In this document: positions 16,006 to 24,663 of the stretch, one piece after another | Layout: every line of letters starts with the position of its first letter | Numbering within the stretch: the first letter of the stretch is position 1 | Assembly: GCF_018130695.1 (NCBI RefSeq) | Contig: NZ_JAFCJX010000003.1 | Span: 62,001-126,000, forward strand | Length of the DNA stretch: 64,000 bases | Source: Bradyrhizobium jicamae | GTDB taxonomy: Bacteria > Pseudomonadota > Alphaproteobacteria > Rhizobiales > Xanthobacteraceae | Direction of reading: 5' to 3' | Made by a program: the position numbers and the translations under genes | The notes under the pieces: generated by a model | Database searches by the model: none | What the model was told of the DNA's origin: nothing | The model's input: the letters and a program-made list of their open reading frames with translations, nothing else

Positions 16006-17757
16006 ATGAGCGAGCAAACGATCAAGATCACCCTGGCGCAACTCAATCCGACGGTCGGCGACGTCACCGGCAACGCCGCGAAAGCGCGCGCCGCGCGCGA
16101 ACGGGCGAAGGCCGATGGCGCCGATCTGGTCGTGTTCTCAGAGCTGTTCATCGCCGGCTATCCGCCGGAAGATCTGATCCTGAAACCAGCGTTCCAGTCG
16201 GCCTGCCGCGCCGCAGTCGAGGAGCTGGCGCGCGAGACCAGAGATGGCGGACCGGCGGTGCTGATCGGCACGCCCTGGGTCGAGGACGGCAAGCTCTATA
16301 ACGCCTGCGCGCTGCTCGACGAAGGGCGCATCGCCGCACTTCGCTTCAAGGCGAATTTGCCGAACTACGGCGTGTTCGACGAGAAGCGCCTGTTCGCGCG
16401 CGGGCCCGCGTCGGGCCCGGTACCAGTACGCGGCGTGCGCATCGGCATTCCGATCTGCGAGGACATCTGGCTCGAAGAGTCCGAGGAATACGAAAACGTC
16501 GTCGAGTGTCTCGCCGAGAGCGGCGCCGAGATTCTCGTTGTGCCGAACGGCTCGCCCTATGCACGCGACAAGAATGATTTGCGGCTGTCGATCGTCGTCG
16601 CCCGTGTCACCGAGAGCGGGCTGCCGCTGATCTATCTCAACGAGATCGGCGGGCAGGACGAATTGATCTTCGACGGCGCATCCTTTGCGCTGAACGCCGA
16701 CCTCTCGGTGGCAGCCCAACTGCCGGCGTTCGAGGAGAACATCACGACGCTGACCTGGCACAAGACCGCCGACGGCTGGCGCTGTTCGGGACCGATCGTG
16801 CCGGTGCTGGAAGGCGACAAGGCTGACTACGCGGCCTGCGTGCTGGGCCTGCGCGACTACGTCCGCAAGAACGGTTTTCCCGGCGTGCTGCTCGGCGTCT
16901 CCGGCGGCATCGACTCGGCGCTGTGCGCGGCGATCGCGGTCGATGCGCTCGGCGCCGACAAGGTGCGCGGCGTGATGATGCCGTTCCGCTTCACCGCGCA
17001 GGTCTCGCTCGATGACGCGGCCAAGCTCGCGACGGCGCTTGGTTTCAGCTACGAGGTGCTGCCGATCGCGGACGCCGTGAACGGGTTCGAGAAGATTCTG
17101 GCGCCGGTGTTTGCCGGACTCGCGCGCGACATCACCGAGGAGAATCTGCAGGCGCGCGCTCGCGGCACGCTGCTGATGGCGATCTCCAACAAGACCGGCG
17201 CGATGGTCGTGACGACGGGCAACAAGTCGGAAATGTCGGTCGGTTACGCCACGCTGTACGGCGACATGAACGGCGGCTTCAACCCGATCAAGGATATCTA
17301 CAAGACCGAAGTGTTCCGCCTGTCGTTCCTGCGCAACGAGTGGAAGCCGGACGGCGCGCTCGGGCCGTCAGGCGAGGTGATCCCGGTCAACATCATCACG
17401 CGTCCGCCGACCGCGGAGTTGCGCGAGAACCAGACCGACCAGGACTCGCTGCCGCCCTACGACATGCTGGATGCGATCCTCGAGCGCCTGGTCGAGCGCG
17501 AGGAGCCGCTAGCCTCGATCATCGCGGCCGGCTTCCCGGCCGACGTGGTGACGCGCGTCGACCGCCTGCTCAACATCGCCGAGTACAAGCGCCGCCAGGC
17601 CGCACCGGGCGTCAAGGTCACGCAGAAAAACTTCGGCCGCGACCGCCGCTATCCCATCACAAACCGCTTTCGCGACACCGGCAAGATCCTGCCCGCGCCC
17701 GACGAGACGCTGGTGACGCGCGCCAGCCGTGCGTCGGCGGAGGCGTTCGACGGGTAG
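16006..17757 (+). CDS. nadE: glutamine-dependent NAD+ synthase
   Basis: Last step of NAD synthesis: amidates deamido-NAD using ammonia released from glutamine. The 583-residue protein has an N-terminal nitrilase-type glutaminase (about 1-260) with catalytic Glu in VFSELFIAGYPPEDL, Lys in KANLPNYGVFDEKR and Cys in IPICEDIW. The C-terminal synthetase has the P-loop LLGVSGGIDSALCAA and GNKSEMSVGYATLYGD. Length is right for the fused bacterial form. A dispersed repeat sits just past the stop, facing a convergent gene. Confidence 0.97.
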   Translation: MSEQTIKITLAQLNPTVGDVTGNAAKARAARERAKADGADLVVFSELFIAGYPPEDLILKPAFQSACRAAVEELARETRDGGPAVLIGTPWVEDGKLYNACALLDEGRIAALRFKANLPNYGVFDEKRLFARGPASGPVPVRGVRIGIPICEDIWLEESEEYENVVECLAESGAEILVVPNGSPYARDKNDLRLSIVVARVTESGLPLIYLNEIGGQDELIFDGASFALNADLSVAAQLPAFEENITTLTWHKTADGWRCSGPIVPVLEGDKADYAACVLGLRDYVRKNGFPGVLLGVSGGIDSALCAAIAVDALGADKVRGVMMPFRFTAQVSLDDAAKLATALGFSYEVLPIADAVNGFEKILAPVFAGLARDITEENLQARARGTLLMAISNKTGAMVVTTGNKSEMSVGYATLYGDMNGGFNPIKDIYKTEVFRLSFLRNEWKPDGALGPSGEVIPVNIITRPPTAELRENQTDQDSLPPYDMLDAILERLVEREEPLASIIAAGFPADVVTRVDRLLNIAEYKRRQAAPGVKVTQKNFGRDRRYPITNRFRDTGKILPAPDETLVTRASRASAEAFDG

Positions 17758-17784
17758 CTAAGCTATAGCCGCGACGGGACTCTG

Positions 17785-17910
17785 CTCCCTCTCCCGCTTG
17801 CGGGGGAGGGCGGGGTGGGGGTGTCTCCGCATCGGGATTCCCTGCGTGGAGAGAGCCCCCACCCGCCGCGCTCTTCGAGCGTGTCGGCCTCCCCCGCAAG
17901 CGGGAGAGGC
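17785..17910. repeat. dispersed inverted repeat, CTCTCCCCGC family (copy 2)
   Basis: Starts CCCTCTCCCGCTTGCGGGGG and ends CCCCCGCAAGCGGGAGAGG, with CCCCCACCC inner arms: two hairpins that also pair with each other as one long inverted repeat. It occupies the convergent gap between nadE and the DUF2865 gene. Confidence 0.9.
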
Positions 17911-17927
17911 GAAGAAGAACGATCGCT

Positions 17928-19091
17928 CTACTGCTTCGGCGGGATGAACGTCGGGCCGACCGAACGGATCGGCCGATCGCCTGACGCTGCCGGCGGCGTT
18001 TCGGCCGCGGCAGCCGGCGGCTGCGGAGCGGCCTGTGCGGCCGTCGGCGCGCCCTTCTTGCTCGACGCCTTCGGCTGCTGCTTCTCCTGCGCGCGCTGCT
18101 GCATCTTCTTCGCGCTCTCTTCGGTGACGATGATGTCACCCTGCTGCGCGGCCTCGGCCTTGTCGTCGATCGACTTCAGCGCGTCCGCCCAGCTCTGGCC
18201 CGCCGCCTTGCAGGAGCAGGACGGGTTGAACTCGGTGCGATATTTGAACGCGTTCGGCAGCGATGAATAGGACTGGCCGCTGATCGACACCGCCTGGTTG
18301 ATGTCCTCGCCCGGATTGCGATAGGCGAACAGCGAGGCCTCCGCCGCCGGGCAGAGCGCCTTGCAGGTCCGCTCGTCGTCCGCGAAGCGCGCCTGCGAGG
18401 TTGCGTAGGAGATCGGGAAATAGGCGCCGTCGCAGCTGCGCACGCACACGGTGCGGAAGGTGCCGGACTGGGCGCCATATTCGGGGCCGGGCGGCGGCAG
18501 CTGGCTGTTCGGATTGCCAAAGAGATTGTCGATGAAGCTGCCGGGGCCGCGCGCGGCGGCCGCCGCATATTGCGGGCCGCAATTGTTCTGCGCCAGCGCG
18601 GTCAGCACCGAGCGGCGCTGGTTCTCGCGGTCGGAGCCGCCGAGCCCGCCGGAGCGCAGCCGCTCCAGATTCTGGGTCATCTGGTCGAGATTGGCGCGCA
18701 TCTGCTGGATCTGGGTATTGACCGGACCGCACTGCGCCGAATTGTTGTTGAACAGCGAGAAGAAGCCGGAGCTCTCGCAGCCCATCCGCTTGGCCTGCTG
18801 GGTCACGCGGTCGAGTTCGGCCTGCTGCCGGGAGGCTGCGTCCTGATAACGGCGGATCTGCTCGTCCTTGGCCGGATCGCCGCTGCCGCCGCCGCGATCG
18901 ATGGTCGCGAGCTGGCCTTCGAGGCGGACGCAGATCGGGTTGGCCTGCGCGCCGCCTTGCTGCTGCGGCGGTGCCCCGGGCGGGCCGGGCGGCATCTGCG
19001 CCAGCGCGCTGCTCGCCGGCATGGCGAGGCCAGCCAGCACGGCGCAGGTCAAAAACCAGCGGGAGAAGAGACGAGCAGAGCTATCGGGCAT
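17928..19091 (-). CDS. exported DUF2865 protein
   Basis: Exported protein of 387 residues. The signal peptide runs to about ASSALAQ (residue 32) and a Pro/Gln/Gly-rich segment follows. The body (about 50-310) contains ICVRLEGQLATIDRGGG, a helical Gln-rich part, CESSGFFSLF, and a Cys-rich core with VCVRSCDGAYFPISY and CKALCPAAEASLF, the DUF2865 hallmark in Rhizobiales. The tail is Lys/Ala/Pro-rich. Paired cysteines suggest disulfides in the periplasm. Function unknown. It shares strand with the small secreted protein upstream (19241-19549) but with a 149-base gap. Confidence 0.85.
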   Translation of the reverse strand: MPDSSARLFSRWFLTCAVLAGLAMPASSALAQMPPGPPGAPPQQQGGAQANPICVRLEGQLATIDRGGGSGDPAKDEQIRRYQDAASRQQAELDRVTQQAKRMGCESSGFFSLFNNNSAQCGPVNTQIQQMRANLDQMTQNLERLRSGGLGGSDRENQRRSVLTALAQNNCGPQYAAAAARGPGSFIDNLFGNPNSQLPPPGPEYGAQSGTFRTVCVRSCDGAYFPISYATSQARFADDERTCKALCPAAEASLFAYRNPGEDINQAVSISGQSYSSLPNAFKYRTEFNPSCSCKAAGQSWADALKSIDDKAEAAQQGDIIVTEESAKKMQQRAQEKQQPKASSKKGAPTAAQAAPQPPAAAAETPPAASGDRPIRSVGPTFIPPKQ

Positions 19092-19240
19092 ATCCAGCCA
19101 TTACATCGGCGCCGCGCGGCAAATGCCTGATCACGCGGCCAAGGCGGCCCCAAATAGCCTGTTCTCGGGGCAGCGTCACGTCGTTTCCGCGGCGCCGCTG
19201 TGGCAAAAAGCCCGTTTCTCGCCAGTTGCTTGGCGGGATT

Positions 19241-19549
19241 TCAGCGCTGGCAGGTGATGGCCACGTATTCGCCGCAGCTATTTCCGGTGCATTTCTCGTT
19301 GGCCGGCCGCGGGACCGCGCCGGTGATCTCGTCGGGATCGACCCGGCGATAGCTCGAGGCCTGGGCGAAATCGCGTGACTGGCAGTAGGCGCGGGCGGCG
19401 TGCGCGCCGCATTTGTCGCCATGAGCGAGGCACTGGTCGATGCCGTAGCCGTCAGCCTGATTGGCGATGATGAAGACGCGGCTATCGGCGAACGCGGCCG
19501 AGGCGGCGAAGAGGGACGCGCAGGCAATCAATGCTGAAATGGGCCGCAT
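19241..19549 (-). CDS. small secreted Cys-rich protein
   Basis: A 102-residue protein with a signal peptide (MRPISALIACASLFAASAAFA, cleavage near residue 21). The mature domain of about 80 residues is rich in Cys: IDQCLAHGDKCG, AYCQ, KCTGNSCGEYV and a C-terminal CQR, suggesting three disulfides. The type is common in Bradyrhizobium as a hypothetical exported protein. The second ATG (19549) is chosen over 19585 because it begins the signal peptide. No enzyme motif is seen. Confidence 0.7.
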   Translation of the reverse strand: MRPISALIACASLFAASAAFADSRVFIIANQADGYGIDQCLAHGDKCGAHAARAYCQSRDFAQASSYRRVDPDEITGAVPRPANEKCTGNSCGEYVAITCQR

Positions 19550-19703
19550 GGGTGCACCGATGAAAAGGTGAAATCCGCATGTCACCGGATAAGCCCAAAT
19601 CCTTAAGAATGATTAACCACCGCGGAACCCGACGTCGGTTGCCGCGAAAAGATCGGCAAAACCGCACCCAGCAGGCCCTTGACGCCATGGAGGGGCCGTG
19701 AGA

Positions 19704-19777
19704 GAGGTGGAACCATGAACGGTCACCTCGCCATCTGCAGCATTTGCCGCGAGATTATTAGCTAGCGATTCGCTGGC
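19704..19777 (+). promoter_or_regulatory. structured leader ahead of cysS
   Basis: Two hairpins bracket the 16-codon leader ORF. GAGGTG (19704-19709) pairs with CACCTC (19724-19729), burying the ribosome site and start codon of the leader; an inner ACC/GGT pair extends it. GCTAGCG-ATT-CGCTGGC (19761-19777) is a 7-bp stem containing one G-U pair that overlaps the leader stop codon, followed nine bases later by CTTTTC. The layout resembles an attenuator, but termination strength cannot be judged by eye. Confidence 0.45.
19715..19765 (+). CDS. putative cysteine-sensing leader peptide of cysS
   Basis: A 16-residue ORF, MNGHLAICSICREIIS, with a strong GAGAGAGGTGG ribosome site. It holds two Cys codons (TGC, TGC) at positions 8 and 11 and ends TAG 78 bases before the cysS start. 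A leader rich in the amino acid whose tRNA synthetase follows is the classic design for ribosome-mediated attenuation: stalling at Cys codons when charged tRNA-Cys is short would favour an antiterminator fold. This is inference from position and content. Two Cys codons in 16 is far above the usual frequency of about 1 percent. Confidence 0.5.
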   Translation: MNGHLAICSICREIIS

Positions 19778-19843
19778 TGAGGCCGTCTTTTCTCAATCAT
19801 CCTGAGATCATTGGACCGCCCGGCCGCAAGGTAGGGTCATCCC

Positions 19844-21244
19844 ATGGAATTGCGTCTCTACGATACGTTGACCAAGGAGAAGCGGCCGTTCGTGCCGCTC
19901 GATGCCGCCAATGTCCGCATGTATGCCTGCGGACCGACGGTCTACGACTTCGCTCATATCGGCAACGGTCGTGCCGCTGTTGTCTTCGACGTGCTGTTCC
20001 GCGTGCTGCGGCATCGCTTCGGCGCCGAGCATGTGAAGTACGTCCGCAACATCACCGACGTCGACGACAAGATCAATGTGCGCGCCGCGCGCGACTATCC
20101 CGGCGTGCCGCTGAACGAGGCGATCCGCAAGGTCACCGAGACGACCTATCAGCAGTATCAGGACGACGTCACGGCGCTGGGCTGCTTGGCCCCGACGGTG
20201 CAGCCGCGTGCGACCGAGCACATCCCGGAGATGCGCGCGATCATCGAGAAGCTGATCGCCGGCGGTTTCGCCTACGCCGCCGAGGATCACGTGCTGTTCT
20301 CGCCGCAGGCGATGAACGCGGCCAATTCGGCACTGCCGCGCTACGGCGCGCTGTCGAAGCGCTCGCTCGACGAGATGATCGCCGGCGCCCGCGTCGACGT
20401 CGCGCCCTACAAGCGCGACAACACCGACTTCGTGCTGTGGAAGCCGTCGAAGCCGGGCGAGCCGTCATGGCCGTCGCCGGCCGGCATCACGGTCGAGGGC
20501 CGTCCCGGATGGCACATCGAATGCTCGGCGATGGCCTGGAAGCATCTCGGCGAAAAATTCGACATCCATGGCGGCGGCATCGACCTCGTGTTTCCACACC
20601 ATGAGAACGAGCTCGCCCAGACCTGCTGCGCGTTCCATTCCGACCGCATGGCCAATGTCTGGATGCACAACGGCTTCCTGCAGCTCGAGAGTGAGAAGAT
20701 GTCGAAGTCGCTCGGCAACTTCTTCACCATCCGCGAGATGCTGGCCGATTGGCCGGGCGAGGTGCTGCGGTTGACCATGCTGAAGACGCATTACCGATCG
20801 CCGCTCGACTGGACTCAGAAGGGTGCCGAAGAGAGCGCGAAGACGCTCGACGACTGGTATGCGGTCGCAGCCGATGTCGAGGCTGCCACGCCGCCGCCGG
20901 CTGTCGTCGAGGCGCTGTATGACGACCTCAACACGGCGCAGACCCTGGCCGAGCTGCATGCGCTGCGCAATGCCGGCTCGAGCAACGCGCAGAAGCTCAG
21001 GGAGTTCGCAGGATCGCTGCGGCTGCTCGGCTTCTTCTCGGAGAGTGCGGAGCAATGGAAGAGCCGGAAGCAGCAGGCGAGCGGAGTCGATGTCAAACTG
21101 GTCGAGGCGCTGATTGCCGAGCGCACGGCGGCGCGCGCGCGAAAGGATTTTAAAGAGTCCGATCGCATCCGCGACCAGCTTGCGGCGATGGGCGTGACCA
21201 TCAAGGACTCCAAGGACGGCACCACCTGGGAGATCGCGCGATGA
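19844..21244 (+). CDS. cysS: cysteinyl-tRNA synthetase
   Basis: Charges tRNA-Cys with cysteine. The 466-residue class I synthetase has [19 protein letters not shown] (zinc Cys and the HIGH-type motif, here HIGN), the zinc-binding [10 protein letters not shown] with HHENELAQ, and the KMSKSLGN loop that binds ATP. Length matches the family. AGGTAGGG precedes the ATG. A leader ORF with two Cys codons lies upstream. The last codons overlap the following GNAT gene by four bases (ATGA), so cysS, GNAT and cimA form one translationally coupled operon. Confidence 0.98.
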   Translation: MELRLYDTLTKEKRPFVPLDAANVRMYACGPTVYDFAHIGNGRAAVVFDVLFRVLRHRFGAEHVKYVRNITDVDDKINVRAARDYPGVPLNEAIRKVTETTYQQYQDDVTALGCLAPTVQPRATEHIPEMRAIIEKLIAGGFAYAAEDHVLFSPQAMNAANSALPRYGALSKRSLDEMIAGARVDVAPYKRDNTDFVLWKPSKPGEPSWPSPAGITVEGRPGWHIECSAMAWKHLGEKFDIHGGGIDLVFPHHENELAQTCCAFHSDRMANVWMHNGFLQLESEKMSKSLGNFFTIREMLADWPGEVLRLTMLKTHYRSPLDWTQKGAEESAKTLDDWYAVAADVEAATPPPAVVEALYDDLNTAQTLAELHALRNAGSSNAQKLREFAGSLRLLGFFSESAEQWKSRKQQASGVDVKLVEALIAERTAARARKDFKESDRIRDQLAAMGVTIKDSKDGTTWEIAR

Positions 21245-21750
21245 GCGAACGGGAAAAGCCGGCGCTGCGGCCGTATCTGCCGGCGGATGCGCCGCTGCTG
21301 GCGGCGATCTTCGCCGCGTCGATCATGGAATTGACCGGCGACGATTACAGCGAGGCGCAGCAGGAGGCCTGGGCGATGGCCGCCGAGGACGAGGCTGATT
21401 TCGGCAAGAAGCTCGCGGGCCAGCTCACGTTGATCGCGACGCTCGGCAATTCGTCTGTCGGCTTTGCCTCGCTCAAGGGCACGGACAAGATCGACATGCT
21501 CTATGTGCATCCGAGCGCGGCCGGGCAGGGCGCGGGCAGCGCGCTCTGTGACGCGCTGGAGAAGATCGCGGGCGCCCGCGGCACCAAGAGCCTCACTGTC
21601 GATGCCAGCGATACCGCGCTCGAATTCTTCCGCAAGCGCGGCTACGTCGCGCAGCAGCGCAACTCCGTGACCATCAACGGCGAATGGCTCGCCAACACCA
21701 CGATGCAAAAGGCGCTCGACGGCGCCGTGGCCCCGGGAGGCCTGCAATGA
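21241..21750 (+). CDS. GNAT family N-acetyltransferase
   Basis: A 169-residue acetyltransferase with the GNAT fold. Beta-4/alpha-3 carries [23 protein letters not shown], the acetyl-CoA pyrophosphate loop (Q-G-A-G-S), followed by [20 protein letters not shown]-terminal [15 protein letters not shown] is also typical. Substrate unknown. It is coupled at both ends by ATGA overlaps, with cysS upstream and cimA downstream, so it should be made in proportion to them. Confidence 0.88.
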   Translation: MSEREKPALRPYLPADAPLLAAIFAASIMELTGDDYSEAQQEAWAMAAEDEADFGKKLAGQLTLIATLGNSSVGFASLKGTDKIDMLYVHPSAAGQGAGSALCDALEKIAGARGTKSLTVDASDTALEFFRKRGYVAQQRNSVTINGEWLANTTMQKALDGAVAPGGLQ

Positions 21751-23345
21751 GCCGCGAACGCCTCTATCTCTTCGACACCACGCTGCGCGACGGCGCGCAG
21801 ACCAACGGCGTCGACTTCACCTTGCAGGACAAGCAGGTGATCGCGAAGATGCTGGACGAGCTCGGCATCGACTATGTCGAGGGCGGCTATCCCGGCGCCA
21901 ATCCGACCGACACCGAATTCTTCAGCCAAAATCCCGGCTTCGATCATGCCCGCTTCACCGCCTTCGGCATGACGCGCCGGCCCGGCCGCTCGGCGTCGAA
22001 CGATCCGGGCCTTGCCGGCATCCTCGAGGCCAAGGCGGATGCGATCTGCTTCGTCGCAAAATCCTCGGCCTATCAGGTCCGCGTGGCACTGGAGACGACG
22101 AATGAGGAGAACCTCGCCTCGATCCGCGACAGCGTCAGCGCTGCGAAGGCGCTCGGGCGTGAGGTGATGGTCGATTGCGAGCACTTCTTCGACGGCTACA
22201 AGGAGAACCGCGAGTTCGCACTGGCCTGTGCCAAGGCGGCGTATGAGTCCGGCGCGCGCTGGGTGGTGCTGTGCGACACCAATGGCGGCACCATGCCGCA
22301 TGAGGTTGAGACCGTTGTCGCCGATGTGATCAAGCATGTGCCCGGAGCCAATCTCGGCATCCACGCCCATAACGACACCGAGCAGGCGGTGGCCAATTCG
22401 CTCGCCGCGGTGCGCGCCGGCGTGCGGCAGATCCAGGGCACGCTGAACGGGCTCGGCGAGCGCTGCGGCAACGCCAATCTCTGCTCGCTGATCCCGACGC
22501 TGCGGCTGAAGGGCGAGTTCGCCGACAAGTTCGAGATCGGGGTGTCGGCCGAGAAGCTGGCAACGCTGGTCAAAGTGTCGCGCACGCTCGACGACATGCT
22601 CAACCGCGCGCCGAACCGCCACGCGGCCTATGTCGGCGAGAGTGCCTTCGTCACCAAGACCGGCATTCATGCGTCCGCAGTGCTGAAGGATCCGCAGACC
22701 TATGAGCATGTGCTGCCGGAGCTGGTCGGCAACCACCGCAAGGTGCTGGTGTCGGATCAGGCCGGCCGCTCCAACGTGATCGCCGAGCTCGACCGCGCGG
22801 GCATCGCCTATGAGAAGAGCGATCCGCGGCTGACGCGCCTGGTCGAGGAGATGAAGGAGCGCGAGGCGGCGGGCTTCGCCTACGAGTCCGCCAACGCCTC
22901 GTTCGATCTGCTGGCGCGGCGCACGCTCGGCAAGGTGCCCGAGTATTTCAAGGTCGAGCAGTTCGACGTCAATGTCGAGCAGCGCTACAACGCCAACGGC
23001 CAGCGCGTCACGGTGGCGCTCGCGGTGGTCAAGGTCGACGTTGCCGGCGAGCGGCTGATCTCGGCCGCTGAAGGCAACGGCCCGGTCAATGCGCTCGACG
23101 TCGCGCTGCGCAAGGATCTCGGCAAGTACCAGAAGTACATCGACGGGCTGAAGCTGATCGACTACCGCGTGCGCATCCTCAACGGTGGCACCGGCGCAGT
23201 CACCCGCGTGTTGATCGAGAGCGAGGACGAGAACGGCGACAGCTGGACCACGGTCGGCGTCTCCCCGAACATCATCGATGCCTCGTTCCAGGCGCTGATG
23301 GATTCGGTGGTGTACAAGCTCGTGAAGTCGGGCGCGCCTGCTTAG
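21747..23345 (+). CDS. cimA: citramalate synthase
   Basis: Condenses pyruvate and acetyl-CoA to (R)-citramalate, entering isoleucine synthesis without threonine. The 532-residue protein has the HMGL-like catalytic start FDTTLRDGAQTNGVDFTLQDK, metal ligands in GIHAHNDTEQAVANSLAA, and a C-terminal regulatory domain (about 390-530) as in LeuA/CimA. The GAQTNGVDF variant and overall length fit the CimA/LeuA2 type (TIGR00977) rather than 2-isopropylmalate synthase. The start ATG overlaps the GNAT stop. A dispersed repeat follows. Confidence 0.9.
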   Translation: MSRERLYLFDTTLRDGAQTNGVDFTLQDKQVIAKMLDELGIDYVEGGYPGANPTDTEFFSQNPGFDHARFTAFGMTRRPGRSASNDPGLAGILEAKADAICFVAKSSAYQVRVALETTNEENLASIRDSVSAAKALGREVMVDCEHFFDGYKENREFALACAKAAYESGARWVVLCDTNGGTMPHEVETVVADVIKHVPGANLGIHAHNDTEQAVANSLAAVRAGVRQIQGTLNGLGERCGNANLCSLIPTLRLKGEFADKFEIGVSAEKLATLVKVSRTLDDMLNRAPNRHAAYVGESAFVTKTGIHASAVLKDPQTYEHVLPELVGNHRKVLVSDQAGRSNVIAELDRAGIAYEKSDPRLTRLVEEMKEREAAGFAYESANASFDLLARRTLGKVPEYFKVEQFDVNVEQRYNANGQRVTVALAVVKVDVAGERLISAAEGNGPVNALDVALRKDLGKYQKYIDGLKLIDYRVRILNGGTGAVTRVLIESEDENGDSWTTVGVSPNIIDASFQALMDSVVYKLVKSGAPA

Positions 23346-23352
23346 GAGAGAT

Positions 23353-23439
23353 GTAGCCCGGATGGAGCGCAGCGAAATCCGGGAAAGTCGACCCGCGGAT
23401 GCACATGCCCCGGATTGCGCTGCGCTCCATCCGGGCTAC
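23353..23439. repeat. dispersed inverted repeat, GTAGCCCGGATGGAGCGC family
   Basis: GTAGCCCGGATGGAGCGCAG faces its reverse complement about 45 bases later, forming a long near-perfect inverted repeat between cimA and the VOC gene. A degraded relative lies at 52255-52280. Confidence 0.9.
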
Positions 23440-23462
23440 TGTTGACGGAGGGAGGCCCATCA

Positions 23463-23840
23463 ATGATCGACCACATCTCCGTCGGCGTCAGCGATCTCGA
23501 ACGCTCTGCGCGCTTCTACGAGCCGACGCTGGCGGCGTTGGGTCTCACGCGCCTCGTTACGCGGCCGGCGACGATCGGCTTCGGCAAGGCCTATCCGGAA
23601 TTCTGGCTCAATCTGCGCCCGGGAATGCCGCAGGTCGCGCATGAATGCGGCACGCATATCTGCCTGCGCGCGAAGACGACAGCCGAGATCGATGCCTTCC
23701 ACGCCGCCGCGGTGTCATCCGGTGGCCGCTCCGACGGCGGCCCGGGCCTGCGCCCGCACGACCGTGTCAGCTACTACGCGGCGTTCGTGCTCGATCCCGA
23801 TGGCAATCGGATCGAGGCCGTCACTTTCCCGAGCGCATAA
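23463..23840 (+). CDS. VOC family (glyoxalase-like) protein
   Basis: A 125-residue vicinal-oxygen-chelate fold protein: MIDHISVGVSDLERSARFYEPTL at the N-terminus (metal-ligand His), HECGTHICLRA in the middle, YAAFVLDPDGNRIEAV at the C-terminus with the ligand Glu. It could be a small isomerase, dioxygenase or resistance protein. GGAGGGAGG precedes the ATG at 23463. It ends three bases from the convergent LOG gene. Confidence 0.9.
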   Translation: MIDHISVGVSDLERSARFYEPTLAALGLTRLVTRPATIGFGKAYPEFWLNLRPGMPQVAHECGTHICLRAKTTAEIDAFHAAAVSSGGRSDGGPGLRPHDRVSYYAAFVLDPDGNRIEAVTFPSA

Positions 23841-23843
23841 ACC

Positions 23844-24449
23844 TCACATCCGCCGCGCGACCTCGGGGACCATCTGCTTGGCTTCCTCCGGCACCTTCGC
23901 GGCAGCCGAGCGCAGCTTGGGCAGGATGTCCTCGACGCGGTCGGCCATCAGCACGTCGACGGTGAACGGCGCGCGGATGAATTCGGTGGTGCGCATGTGG
24001 CTCAGCAGCGAGAGCAGGGGCTGCCAGAAATCGTCGATATTGGCGAGCAGCACGGGCTTGGAATGGCGGCCGAGCTGCTGCCAGGTCAATTGCTCGACCA
24101 GCTCCTCCAGCGTGCCGACGCCGCCGGGCAGCGCCACGAAGGCGTCGGAGCGTTCGAACATCAGCCGCTTGCGCTCGTGCATGTCGGGGGTGACGACCAT
24201 TTCCTGGATCCGCGTCAGCGCGTTCTCGCGCGCGCGCAGGAATTCCGGAATGATGCCGGTGACGACGCCGCCATGATCGAGCACGGATTCGGCGACCGCG
24301 CCCATCAGGCCGACCGAACCGCCGCCATAGACCAGACGGACATTGTTCTCGGCGAACACCTTGCCGAGCCCTTTTGCTGCCTCAACGAAACGGGGATTGT
24401 TGCCGGCACCGGAGCCGCAATAGACACAAACGGTTTTGATCTGATTCAT
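23844..24449 (-). CDS. LOG family protein (cytokinin riboside phosphoribohydrolase-like)
   Basis: A 201-residue Rossmann protein of the LOG/TIGR00730 family, which releases free base from nucleoside 5'-monophosphates and makes active cytokinins in plants and plant-associated bacteria. Motifs are VCVYCGSGAGNNPRF, the nucleotide loop VYGGGSVGLMGAVA and the diagnostic PGGVGTLEELVEQLTW. In rhizobia such genes may affect hosts, but most serve nucleotide housekeeping. ATG 24449 starts the conserved protein. It is divergent from the Atm1-like exporter. Confidence 0.9.
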   Translation of the reverse strand: MNQIKTVCVYCGSGAGNNPRFVEAAKGLGKVFAENNVRLVYGGGSVGLMGAVAESVLDHGGVVTGIIPEFLRARENALTRIQEMVVTPDMHERKRLMFERSDAFVALPGGVGTLEELVEQLTWQQLGRHSKPVLLANIDDFWQPLLSLLSHMRTTEFIRAPFTVDVLMADRVEDILPKLRSAAAKVPEEAKQMVPEVARRM

Positions 24450-24585
24450 GCGGTCCATGTGGCACTGCAACGCAAAAAGCGTCAAGTCCGGGATATGGGC
24501 ATGGAGAGGCCAAAAATCCCGCAAATCCCCGTAAATCGCGAAAGAATTTCGTCATAAGGCTGTACGGGGCATTCAAACGATCTAT

Positions 24586-24663
24586 ATGACGGTCAGAATG
24601 TCACAAAGCGAACAACATATGACGGCGACCCGGTGCGCCGCCCCGCACCGGGCTGTCAGCTGA
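24586..24663 (+). CDS. possible upstream ORF coupled to the Atm1-like exporter
   Basis: A 25-codon ORF with three in-frame ATGs (24586, 24598, 24619). Its TGA (24661-24663) overlaps the ATG of the exporter gene as TGATG. The tail is TRCAAPHRAVS. No good ribosome site precedes any of its ATGs. Its interest is that a ribosome reading it would pass through the hairpin at 24629-24652 that otherwise covers the exporter's start region. Confidence 0.3.
   Translation: MTVRMSQSEQHMTATRCAAPHRAVS
24629..24652 (+). promoter_or_regulatory. 9-bp hairpin beside the exporter start codon
   Basis: CCCGGTGCG-N6-CGCACCGGG is a perfect 9-bp stem that ends ten bases before the ATG at 24663, where a ribosome site would be. 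No Shine-Dalgarno sequence is present. It probably lowers or regulates initiation. Confidence 0.55.

Noticed and set aside
19586..19700. tRNA or small RNA upstream of the cysS leader
   Set aside because: No cloverleaf or strong terminator could be found in this stretch.
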